Part shown: positions 16,669 through 22,947 of the stretch, piece by piece
Layout of the letters: each line of letters opens with the position of its first letter
How positions within the stretch are numbered: position 1 is the stretch's first letter
Translations under genes and position numbers: made by a program
Notes under the pieces: generated by a model
Database searches by the model: none
Told to the model about the DNA's origin: nothing
Seen by the model: the letters and a program-made list of their open reading frames with translations, nothing else
Source of the DNA: Myxococcota bacterium
GTDB lineage: Bacteria > Myxococcota_A > Polyangia > HGW-17
Assembly (NCBI GenBank): GCA_018821745.1
Contig: JAHJLU010000493.1
Location: 1-22,947 of the forward strand
Length of the DNA: 22,947 bases
Direction of reading: 5' to 3'

Positions 16669-16932
16669 ATGAAAATATTATCATTGCTTCCGAGGGTATT
16701 TCATGGACTCCCCCTGATCCGGAGGAGCCAGGGATTTACTCCGACCCCGCGGGCCCGGGAGAAGGCAACCACGGCACCCTGGTCCTCAACTCCAGGGCTT
16801 CCCGTGATGAGTGACAAGCTGCTCTCTTTGTTCAATGAAGTTGATTTCCAGGGTTGTTCAGCGACCATCAGGCGGATCGAGTTGGCCAAAAGTCGGGTTC
16901 GGGCCCGCGCAGCCTCTGTCATCTGCGGCTGA
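16669..16932 (+). CDS. Small unknown ORF after the export-switch gene
   Basis: This 87-residue frame begins two bases after the SctU/FlhB-like stop and has a strong GGAGG six bases upstream. The first half is basic and Pro/Arg-rich without a membrane segment. The second half, from an internal Met at about residue 47 (MSDKLLSLFNEVDFQGCS), looks like a helix-rich folded segment with a basic C-terminal end (RIELAKSRVRARAAS). A different frame (16656-16814, MEDRDENIIIASE) overlaps the first half and has reasonable third-position GC, so the true product is uncertain; translation could also begin at ATG 16807. If real, coupling to the export gene would make it a candidate accessory or substrate. 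No homologue is recognised. Confidence 0.42.
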   Translation: MKILSLLPRVFHGLPLIRRSQGFTPTPRAREKATTAPWSSTPGLPVMSDKLLSLFNEVDFQGCSATIRRIELAKSRVRARAASVICG

Positions 16933-17061
16933 TCCTGCACGGGGTCGCCCTGGTGCATATTCAGCCCGACGTTTGCAAGACCGGAAACCCCTGGTGGGGA
17001 CGCTGAAAAAGAACAATAATTTATGGAATGGTGCAGGGGGTGATGGTATATATGATGGAGC

Positions 17062-17081
17062 GGGTTCCGGTGACGGGACCC
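17062..17081 (+). other. Stem-loop with GNRA-type loop in leader of the Cys-rich lipoprotein gene
   Basis: GGGTTCCG pairs with CGGGACCC (8 bp including one G-U) across the tetraloop GUGA. No U-run follows, so it is not a simple terminator. It lies about 50 bases before the ATG at 17132, and could stabilise the message or serve as a regulatory leader element. The flanking 16933-17131 spacer has no gene that I can support. Confidence 0.4.
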
Positions 17082-17131
17082 TGTGTGGGAAAAACGACCC
17101 CGAAGAAACCAACTAGGGATACAGTGTCACC

Positions 17132-17578
17132 ATGAAAAGAATCTTTTTTCTTCTGTTGTCAGGTCTCACCGCGGCATTTTCCATGGGCTGTGCTCCGCTG
17201 GACAAGACCCCCGAGGAGACCTGTGAGATGCTCATCGACTGTGGAGCGACCTATACCCAGGATGAATGCCTCATGGATATAGGCTCCAGGGAGCTCTCCA
17301 AGGAGTGTGTGGACGCCATGTTTGATGCCAGTTGCGAAGAACATTTCACCGCCCCTCCCTCCTATATGGACACCTGTTATGACACCTGCACCGTTCTGGG
17401 CAAAGCCTGTGACAAGGATGACCTCAAGATTTGCATGGGCGGACGGGAGTTTGTTTATGATTGCAAAAAGGTGTGTCGCTACCAGGAGGCAGGAGATTAT
17501 AGCGGCTCCTGTGGAACCGTGAGCCCCCAGGGGGATGTCTCCGAAGACGGTGATGTGTGTTGGTGTTATATCCAGTGA
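17132..17578 (+). CDS. Cys-rich lipoprotein, 148 residues
   Basis: The product starts with a signal peptide whose likely lipidation site is Cys20 (FSMGC; -3 Ser is not ideal for a lipobox). It has 15 Cys in total; apart from the lipidated one, 14 remain, enough for seven disulfides. The Cys are spaced through TCEMLIDCG, DTCYDTCTVLGKACD and YDCKKVCRY, and the protein ends VCWCYIQ. The mature part is acidic. No known family is recognised, but such small disulfide-rich lipoproteins are frequent in myxobacteria and relatives. It is probably an outer-membrane or surface protein needing Dsb-type oxidation. It sits alone on the + strand with a structured leader. Confidence 0.8.
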   Translation: MKRIFFLLLSGLTAAFSMGCAPLDKTPEETCEMLIDCGATYTQDECLMDIGSRELSKECVDAMFDASCEEHFTAPPSYMDTCYDTCTVLGKACDKDDLKICMGGREFVYDCKKVCRYQEAGDYSGSCGTVSPQGDVSEDGDVCWCYIQ

Positions 17579-17719
17579 GCCGTGTGCCCCATGTTCGTGG
17601 CAACGGGTGGGTGGAGGGGTTGGATTTTAGATATTTGCGGATGAGCCGGTTATAGGCTATGTATAGGGAACGAGCTGGAAGAACTTCACTTTTGGCTATG
17701 AAAGGAACCCGACCCTGCG

Positions 17720-18463
17720 ATGAAAAACGTGATATATCTGTTTTCTCTGGTAGTTGTGCTTGGTGGATGCAAGAAAAAAGAGGAGGCCAAGGCCCCCGTG
17801 ATCAACAAGGCCCCGGTTGTCGCTCCAAAGGTCGCTTCCGAACCCGCCATGACGCTTCCTCCCGCTGAACCCCAAATGAAGCCCGAAGCTCCGGCCCCCG
17901 TAGAGATGGCCCCTGATGTAGAGCCCCCCAAGGTCATCTCCTCCCACGTGGTAACCGAAAATCCCAAGACGCCGGCCATGGCACCGGATCGTGTCAATCC
18001 ACCGGTGAAGTCTGTGCCCGCAGCCATGAGGGTCCGCAAGCCCAAGGAGCCCGTGGAGAAGCCTGTTGAGCCTAAAAGGGTCTCCATTGTCCCCGGTGTC
18101 TCCGATGCCATGACACCCCTTGCTGTGCCACCACCGCTCATCAAAAAGATCCCCACAACCGCCACCTCGGGGCTCTACCCCTTTGGGGCGCCGGCTGCGC
18201 TGCGGACCTTCATGCAGCGAAGGCAGGCCAAGGTTGAGAGTTGTTTCAGGAAGGCCCTCTCCACCGGGCGCATGACCGACAACAATAAATATACGGTGGT
18301 CGTCCACTGCAGCGCCTCCGAAGGAAAACTCACCATCTCCAACGTGGGTGGCAGCGCCGCCAGAATCTCCAGTTTCAAGCGCTGCGTCAGCAGGCTCAGT
18401 GGGACCTACAACGAAAAAACCTTCGCGCGTAGCTGGAAGTTTACCATGCACCTGCTCCCCTGA
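17720..18463 (+). CDS. Pro-rich lipoprotein with AgmX/PglI-type C-terminal domain
   Basis: The 247-residue product has lipobox LGGC (Cys17) followed by KKKEE. A long linker (about 20-155) rich in Pro, Ala, Lys, Glu and Val follows, of the kind that spans the periplasm in TonB-like proteins. The C-terminal 85 residues hold VESCFRKAL, then VVVHCSASEGKLTISNVGG and FKRCVSRL. This Cys-x-Arg-Lys-Ala ... dG-x(3)-V ... C-V layout is the AgmX/PglI C-terminal domain, described from gliding-motility proteins of Myxococcus. Such domains occur in many deltaproteobacterial envelope proteins, so motility is not proven. The start is fixed by an in-frame stop just upstream (17699); the ribosome site (AAGGA) is about 13 bases away and weak. 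Confidence 0.82.
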   Translation: MKNVIYLFSLVVVLGGCKKKEEAKAPVINKAPVVAPKVASEPAMTLPPAEPQMKPEAPAPVEMAPDVEPPKVISSHVVTENPKTPAMAPDRVNPPVKSVPAAMRVRKPKEPVEKPVEPKRVSIVPGVSDAMTPLAVPPPLIKKIPTTATSGLYPFGAPAALRTFMQRRQAKVESCFRKALSTGRMTDNNKYTVVVHCSASEGKLTISNVGGSAARISSFKRCVSRLSGTYNEKTFARSWKFTMHLLP

Positions 18464-18514
18464 GGGAGGCTTATGACCTTGAATCACCACACAATAACAA
18501 AAGGCAGGGGATAA

Positions 18515-19048
18515 TTGCCTGTTGCGGTAATCGTCGTGGCGGCCACCCTTGCTCTGGGGATATATCTGGGGATCCGGTGGATGCGGTACCGGGCCCGCAG
18601 CGCCCTCGCTTTTCGACGGGAGCGGGGTCGAAAGGGAGAGGAGCGGGCACGCAGGGAGCTCGAGCGGCTGGGATATTCCATCGTGAGTGAGCAACCCCGG
18701 CTCGAGGCCAGCATGTGGATAGATGGCGAGGAGCATACATTCACGGTTCGCGTGGATTTTCTGGTGGAGGGCAGGGGAGAGAGGGCAATCGTGGAAGTAA
18801 AGACCGGGAAGGCTGGAGATCTCCCCCCGTCACCGGCGGTGCGTCGCCAGCTCTTTGAGTACGTCACTCTGTACAGGGCTGATGCCTGCTATTTCATGAA
18901 CGGAGACACCCTTCAGATGTCCCGGATCGCATTTGCAGACGGTGTTTCCCGTCACGGATCATCGGGCTGGCCCCGGTGGGTTGCGTGGTTGATCCGTCTT
19001 GTGTTTGCGCTGGGAATCGTTTACGCACTCCTGAGGCTTATCCCCTGA
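18515..19048 (+). CDS. Membrane-tethered PD-(D/E)XK nuclease-like protein
   Basis: The 177-residue protein begins at TTG 18515, directly after an in-frame stop, with AGGGG 4 bases upstream. A hydrophobic segment at about 3-20 and a second at about 155-175 flank a cytoplasm-sized domain. That domain shows the restriction-endonuclease-fold signature: GRKGEERA (E42/E43), VRVDFLV (D81), VEVKTG (E94-x-K96), and RRQLFEY with Q112-x3-Y116. The GxxGE start resembles NERD proteins, while QxxxY is typical of RecB/Cas4-type nucleases. The likely activity is DNA cleavage or binding at the membrane; residues are present but not tested. The two TM flanks are unusual. A small inverted repeat (18502-18520) could hide the ribosome site. 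It ends convergent with the peptidase gene. Confidence 0.78.
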   Translation: MPVAVIVVAATLALGIYLGIRWMRYRARSALAFRRERGRKGEERARRELERLGYSIVSEQPRLEASMWIDGEEHTFTVRVDFLVEGRGERAIVEVKTGKAGDLPPSPAVRRQLFEYVTLYRADACYFMNGDTLQMSRIAFADGVSRHGSSGWPRWVAWLIRLVFALGIVYALLRLIP

Positions 19049-19072
19049 TTTTGATGTTCCGAAAAGCACCGT

Positions 19073-19090
19073 TGAAAAAGCCGGGGGGCT
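19073..19090 (-). terminator. Weak intrinsic terminator for the peptidase operon
   Basis: On the - strand AGCC, loop CCCC and GGCT (19090-19079) overlap the TAG stop and are followed by TTTTTC. The four-pair stem is short, so it is at best a weak terminator between the convergent genes. Confidence 0.3.
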
Positions 19091-20873
19091 ATTTGATCTC
19101 TTCGGAGAAGGCCTTGGCGGAGAGGTTTGTGCCCGTGGCGTTCTTCACCATGGTCTCCCACTGGGAGCGCATCCCCGGCTTGAAGACAAGATTCTTGAGC
19201 CAGGTGGTGACCTTGGGGTTATTCCAGATGACCAGCTCCGAGGCGGGCCCCGTGTAGCCGACCATTTTTGCCATGGTGGCGCGCATCTGGGCAGCGAAGA
19301 GCTCTCCCATCATGTAGTTGTGATAGTACACCGGTGCGATGGTGAAGTGGGGTTTGGAGGCCCAGTCGGGGAGGTTGCGGCCCTTGGGCCGGGAGAGCAT
19401 CTGGTATTTTTCCACCATATCCCACCACAGCTTGTTGAGGTCCTGACCGGGGTTCTCGTAGAGGGCCTTCTCGAAGTTGAGCATGACCAGGGTCCAGCGG
19501 GTGAAGATGAGTTGCTCGCGCTTGCGCTGCTGGGCGATGAGCCCCTTGGCTTTTTCGACTTTCCTGGGGTCGGCTTTTGCAAAGGCCACGAGCCAGGCGG
19601 GGTTCTTTACCAGGGCTCCAAAGAGCATGGCGACACCCTCTGTGGTGAAGATGTGACCGGCTTCCCTCAGGTTGTAGGGGAGCTTGCGAGCGATCCATTT
19701 GTCGTAAACCGCGTGGCCTGATTCGTGGAGCATGGTGTCCATCCATTTGGCCGTGGGCTTGATGTTGAGAAGGGTTCGAACGTCACCGCTGCGGTCGATG
19801 GAGGTGCAGAAGGCGTTTTGATCCTTTCCGCTGCGCTCGTAGTAGTCACTGCGGGCGGCGATGTCCTCCATGGGGAGGCCCATGGCTTTGAAGAAACGGG
19901 TGCTAATGGCGACAATATCCTCTTTTTTCATTCCCTTGAAGAATACATCAAGATCCAGCGCCTTCTGGGGAGGTGCTTCCTGGAAAAAGGGGTTGTCATA
20001 GTGCCATGGTTTGAGTTCCTGGGGTTTGCAGCCGAATTTGGCGGCCAGCTCCTTGTCCATGGTGTCTTTCATCTTTTTGAAGGGTGCCCTGGTGAGGGTG
20101 TCGAGCTCGGCAAAGAGCGCCACAAGGGTCTCAGGGTTGTGATCCTGAAGTTTGACCTTCATGGTCCAGTAATTTTTGAACCCCAGCTTCTTTGCCGCCT
20201 CATTACGGACCGTGGCCAGGGAGACAAGTTTTGGACCCACAACGGCGCCCACAGCCTTGAGGGCGTCCCAGGCCTCCTGCCGTTCCTTGGAAACTGTTGA
20301 TTTCTTCAGGTTGTCCAAAAGGACATTGTTGGTCACTTTTTTCTTCTTGTACAGGGCCCTGAAACTCTGGAAATTCTGCTCGATGTCTTTTTCCAGATCA
20401 ATGATTTTTTTGAGCATTTCGTTGGAGAGCTGGTTTTCCTTGAAAGCATTGAGGGCCACGTGGAGGGAACGGATGGTGAGGGGTTTCAGTGCTTTTTCAT
20501 GGGTGAGCAACTTCTCGATCGTCTTGTATTTGCCCGGGTCACTGTGGAATTTTTTCAGGTCAAGCTTTGCCACTCCATTGGCGGCATAGTCTTCTTTTTT
20601 CCCCGTGAGGGAGGCCTGCCAGAAACTGACGGTCTCTCTTTTTTCGAGTTTTGCGTACTCACTGTTGTATTTCGCGAGGAAGGAATCCGCCTGCTTTTGC
20701 CAGTCGACTGCGGGTTTTTTCTGGGTCGGAGGGGTGGTCGCTTTTTTCATAGCCACAACCTTTGGGTGTTTCTTCACCGGTTCGTTACCGGATTTTTGCT
20801 CCTTTTTTTTGCAGGAGTTAGTTGCCAGAGCGAGGGAGAGGGTGACAGTCAAGAGAGTGATCATGGTGCGCAT
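19089..20873 (-). CDS. Exported M2/M3-like zinc metallopeptidase
   Basis: The 594-residue product begins with a signal peptide; Cys21 (TNSC) suggests a lipoprotein, though the lipobox is imperfect. A Lys/Pro-rich linker precedes a helical gluzincin domain. The zinc site is H383-E384-S385-G386-H387 with E412 in FTTEGVAM as third ligand, the HExxH...E arrangement of clan MA. Neighbouring blocks such as YYERSGKDQNAF and SIDRSGDVRTLLNIKP, and the C-terminal YYHNYMMGELFAAQM, match bacterial M2/M3-type peptidases (ACE-like or oligopeptidase-like). It probably trims oligopeptides in the periplasm. Its ribosome site overlaps the stop of the kinase gene 10 bases upstream, so it is part of the kinase operon. 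HESGH has Ser where the family more often has Leu, Phe or Met, which does not disturb catalysis. Confidence 0.9.
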   Translation of the reverse strand: MRTMITLLTVTLSLALATNSCKKKEQKSGNEPVKKHPKVVAMKKATTPPTQKKPAVDWQKQADSFLAKYNSEYAKLEKRETVSFWQASLTGKKEDYAANGVAKLDLKKFHSDPGKYKTIEKLLTHEKALKPLTIRSLHVALNAFKENQLSNEMLKKIIDLEKDIEQNFQSFRALYKKKKVTNNVLLDNLKKSTVSKERQEAWDALKAVGAVVGPKLVSLATVRNEAAKKLGFKNYWTMKVKLQDHNPETLVALFAELDTLTRAPFKKMKDTMDKELAAKFGCKPQELKPWHYDNPFFQEAPPQKALDLDVFFKGMKKEDIVAISTRFFKAMGLPMEDIAARSDYYERSGKDQNAFCTSIDRSGDVRTLLNIKPTAKWMDTMLHESGHAVYDKWIARKLPYNLREAGHIFTTEGVAMLFGALVKNPAWLVAFAKADPRKVEKAKGLIAQQRKREQLIFTRWTLVMLNFEKALYENPGQDLNKLWWDMVEKYQMLSRPKGRNLPDWASKPHFTIAPVYYHNYMMGELFAAQMRATMAKMVGYTGPASELVIWNNPKVTTWLKNLVFKPGMRSQWETMVKNATGTNLSAKAFSEEIK

Positions 20874-20883
20874 GGAATACTCC

Positions 20884-21840
20884 TTAGAGGGAAGCCCCGT
20901 AGTCCGTCAGATCCTGCTCCAGTTCAGCCATGGTCTGGTACCGGTGGTCCAGGTGTTTGGCCATGGCTTTGAGGATAATGGCGGCGAGGTCCCTGTCGAT
21001 GTTTTCATTGAGGGAGGGAGGATTGGGTGGTGGATTGCGGATGTGCTGGAGCAGCACCTGGGCAGTTTTCCCCGAAAAAGGAAGCTGTCCCGTGAAGAGT
21101 TCGAACATGATGATGCCCAGAGAGTAGATATCGGTGCGGCCATCGAGCTCCATCCCCTTTACCTGCTCCGGTGACATATAGGATGGCGTGCCGAACATAT
21201 AATCTTTTGATATTTCTGCAAGTTTTTCATCATGGAGGATTTTTGCCACGCCGAAATCAAGAATTTTTGCGTGGGTCTGTCCCCCATGGGTGGTCACAAA
21301 GATATTATCGGGTTTGAGATCCCGATGGAGGATGCCTTTTTTGTGGGCCGCCTCCATCCCCCTGGTCACTTCCAGGAGGAGCGGCAGGACGGTGGTGATC
21401 TCCGCGGTGGAGAGGCCGTCGGGTTTAATGAACTGGGAGAGGTTGTTCCCCTGCAGATATTCCATGACCAGGAAGGCCTGCCCGTGGATGTCGTTCCCGA
21501 AATACTCCACCCGGACGATATTCTCGTGGCCAAGACGTGATGCAGAATCGGCCTCACGAAAGAACCGGGAGACAGCGTCGCGGATTTCATCGGTGTCGTT
21601 GGAGAAGAATTTGAGTAATTTAATGGATTTGGTCGCGCCCGTGGCAACCTCTTCGCATTTCCACACTTCACTGAAGGCACCACTGCCAAGGAACTCGACG
21701 AGTCGATATTTATCATCGATGATATAGCCGCTGGTAAAGATGCCGTCGGTAATGGTGATGAATTTAAGCGCAGACTTATCCCGGGGGCAATGTTGCCTGG
21801 TGTCGGAATAGGTCTGGTGACACAGGGGGCAAATTTTCAC
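20884..21840 (-). CDS. Ser/Thr protein kinase with N-terminal zinc-ribbon-like segment
   Basis: The 318-residue protein begins CPLCHQTY and HCPRD (C4, C7, C18), a zinc-ribbon-like N-terminus seen in many myxobacterial and deltaproteobacterial kinases. The kinase domain (about 45-315) is complete. It has a glycine loop GSGAFSEV at 52-59, catalytic Lys K74, alpha-C Glu E96, HRDLKPDN (D174, N179), DFG at 195-197 and the SPE segment, with an activation loop ending GTPSYMSPEQ. No membrane segment or extracellular sensor is present, so it is cytoplasmic. Start is GTG 21840, overlapping the TGA of the sigma54 regulator (GTGA), with GAGGAGG upstream. Its stop lies in the ribosome site of the peptidase gene. 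Substrates are unknown; the adjacent regulator is the obvious candidate. Confidence 0.94.
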   Translation of the reverse strand: MKICPLCHQTYSDTRQHCPRDKSALKFITITDGIFTSGYIIDDKYRLVEFLGSGAFSEVWKCEEVATGATKSIKLLKFFSNDTDEIRDAVSRFFREADSASRLGHENIVRVEYFGNDIHGQAFLVMEYLQGNNLSQFIKPDGLSTAEITTVLPLLLEVTRGMEAAHKKGILHRDLKPDNIFVTTHGGQTHAKILDFGVAKILHDEKLAEISKDYMFGTPSYMSPEQVKGMELDGRTDIYSLGIIMFELFTGQLPFSGKTAQVLLQHIRNPPPNPPSLNENIDRDLAAIILKAMAKHLDHRYQTMAELEQDLTDYGASL

Positions 21841-22947
21841 AGATCCTCCTCGGTGAGAAGGTCCTCCCGGATGTGGAGTTCCCTGATTTTGTTCTGGAGA
21901 CCCTTACGGCTTATCCGCAATATCTGCGCCGCCTTGGTGACATTTCCCCCCGTGGAGTCCAGAGCCTGGTGGATGAGGTCTTTTTCGATCCTGCTGGTCT
22001 CCCGTCGAACCACCTCCTTGAGGCCGGAGTCCGACAGTTCCATTTTACGCTCGGGGATACCCGCCTCGCTCTCGCATATCTCCGGGGGAAGATTGGAGGG
22101 CAGAATTTCCCCGGGTTCCGACAATAAAAAGGTACGCTCCAGAGCGTTCTCAAGCTCCCGGATGTTTCCGGGCCAGGAGTAGGTGCACAACAGGTCCATG
22201 GCCACGGGGGAGATAGAGTAGTCGGTCTGGTTCCCGCTGTTGAAATTGCTCATGAAGTATTCAATAAGGAGAGGGATGTCCGAGGGTCGCTCCCGCAGGG
22301 GGGGCAGCTCGATGGGGACAACATTGAGGCGGTAAAAGAGATCCTCGCGGAAAGCGCCCGCCTGGGTCTCGGCTTTGAGATCCTTGTTGGTGGAGGCGAT
22401 TACCCGCGCGTCGCTCTTGAGGGTGACGATTCCCCCCACCCGCTCGTATTCGTTCTCCTGCAGCACACGCAACAATTTTGCCTGCATGGGGAAGGGGAGC
22501 TCTCCCACCTCGTCGAGGAGGATAGTGCCACCCTGTGCCAGCTCGAAGCGCCCCGGCTTGGCGTGGAGCGCTCCGGTAAAGGCGCCCTCCTCATGGCCAA
22601 AAAATTCACTCTCCAGGAGGTTCTCGGGGATGGCCGCGCAGTTGACCCTGATGAAGGGCTTGTGTGATCTCCCCGAGGTGGCGTGAATGGCTTTGGCTAC
22701 CAGCTCTTTGCCCGTTCCACTCTCCCCGCTGAGCAGGATCGTGGAGCTGGTATCGGCGATGCGGTCAATGAGCTTGAACACGTGCTCCATGGCGTCGCTC
22801 CGGCCAATCATTCCATGTCTTCCGGCGTAGGGGGTGTCAGCAAGAAGGGAGGACGCAGAACCACCGGCGTCGTATGAGGCCAGGGCCCGCGCCAGGGTGG
22901 AGAGGAGCTGGTCCTTGTCGAAGGGCTTCTCGATATAATCAAAGGCG
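21837..22947 (-). CDS. NtrC-family sigma54 response regulator, 5' part outside window
   Basis: The visible 369 residues run from the last part of a receiver domain (AFDYIEKPFDKDQL, with the conserved Lys of the phosphorylation switch) through a linker into the AAA+ domain. That domain has Walker A GESGTGKE, an intact GAFTGA loop (EEGAFTGALHAKPG), Walker B GTILLDEVGEL and FREDLFYRLNVVPIELPPLRER. A C-terminal Fis-type helix-turn-helix follows (GNVTKAAQILRISRKGLQNKI). The frame is open to the window edge, so an internal ATG at 22811 is not the start. It activates sigma54 promoters after phosphorylation of the receiver. It overlaps the Ser/Thr kinase gene by four bases, indicating coupled translation. 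The cognate sensor kinase may lie beyond the right edge. Confidence 0.95.
   Translation of the reverse strand, partial: AFDYIEKPFDKDQLLSTLARALASYDAGGSASSLLADTPYAGRHGMIGRSDAMEHVFKLIDRIADTSSTILLSGESGTGKELVAKAIHATSGRSHKPFIRVNCAAIPENLLESEFFGHEEGAFTGALHAKPGRFELAQGGTILLDEVGELPFPMQAKLLRVLQENEYERVGGIVTLKSDARVIASTNKDLKAETQAGAFREDLFYRLNVVPIELPPLRERPSDIPLLIEYFMSNFNSGNQTDYSISPVAMDLLCTYSWPGNIRELENALERTFLLSEPGEILPSNLPPEICESEAGIPERKMELSDSGLKEVVRRETSRIEKDLIHQALDSTGGNVTKAAQILRISRKGLQNKIRELHIREDLLTEEDL

Noticed and set aside
1..22947. Sigma54 (-24/-12) promoters upstream of the genes in this window
   Set aside because: I looked for GG-N10-GC with the usual TGGCAC/TTGC context in the intergenic stretches and saw no convincing site; a matrix scan would be decisive.
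1..22947. tRNA, rRNA, CRISPR arrays, insertion sequences or attachment sites
   Set aside because: No cloverleaf-like run ending in CCA, no regularly spaced repeats, no transposase or integrase frame and no flanking direct repeats were seen.

Overview
The window is a moderately GC-rich stretch of a Gram-negative chromosome. It has several lipoproteins, an OmpA-type protein with thrombospondin type 3 repeats, two NtrC-family sigma54 activators, a Ser/Thr kinase with an N-terminal zinc-ribbon-like segment, an AgmX/PglI-type C-terminal domain, a disulfide-rich lipoprotein and a type III export switch protein. This mix is typical of the myxobacterial/deltaproteobacterial side of bacteria (Myxococcota, Bradymonadota and relatives). 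That placement is an inference from gene families; no rRNA or marker tree is available. I see no IS element, CRISPR array, tRNA or rRNA gene.

Layout. (1) At 2-331 lies the 3' end of a YiiX-like (C92) papain-fold hydrolase. (2) At 482-4902, on the + strand, are an OmpA/TSP3 outer-membrane protein, an NtrX-like sigma54 response regulator and a TPR-like multi-pass membrane protein. (3) At 7783-4921, on the - strand, thiolase, acyl-CoA dehydrogenase and a small lipoprotein form a tight operon with a good sigma70 promoter at 7881-7909. (4) A divergent spacer is followed by an 81-residue orphan protein (8133-8378). (5) From 8523 to 16932, on the + strand, glyQ-glyS lead into a two-TM small protein, two large lipoproteins, a SctU/FlhB-family export switch protein and a small unknown ORF. 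(6) At 17132-19048 are a Cys-rich lipoprotein, a Pro-rich AgmX-type lipoprotein and a membrane-tethered PD-(D/E)XK nuclease-like protein. (7) From the right edge down to 19089, on the - strand, a sigma54 response regulator (cut by the window edge), a zinc-ribbon Ser/Thr kinase and an exported HExxH metallopeptidase are linked by a 4-base overlap and a stop codon embedded in a Shine-Dalgarno.

Working together. glyQS is the bacterial alpha/beta glycyl-tRNA synthetase. The thiolase/acyl-CoA dehydrogenase pair serves short- or medium-chain acyl-CoA metabolism. The kinase operon looks like a signalling unit joining His-Asp phosphorelay control (sigma54 activator) with Ser/Thr phosphorylation and an envelope peptidase. 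The least ordinary items are that operon, the isolated SctU/FlhB protein, the TM-flanked nuclease-like protein with a RecB/Cas4-style QxxxY motif, and the OmpA-like domain that lacks the usual peptidoglycan-contacting arginine. I found no clear-cut unprecedented multi-gene system, only candidates worth testing.
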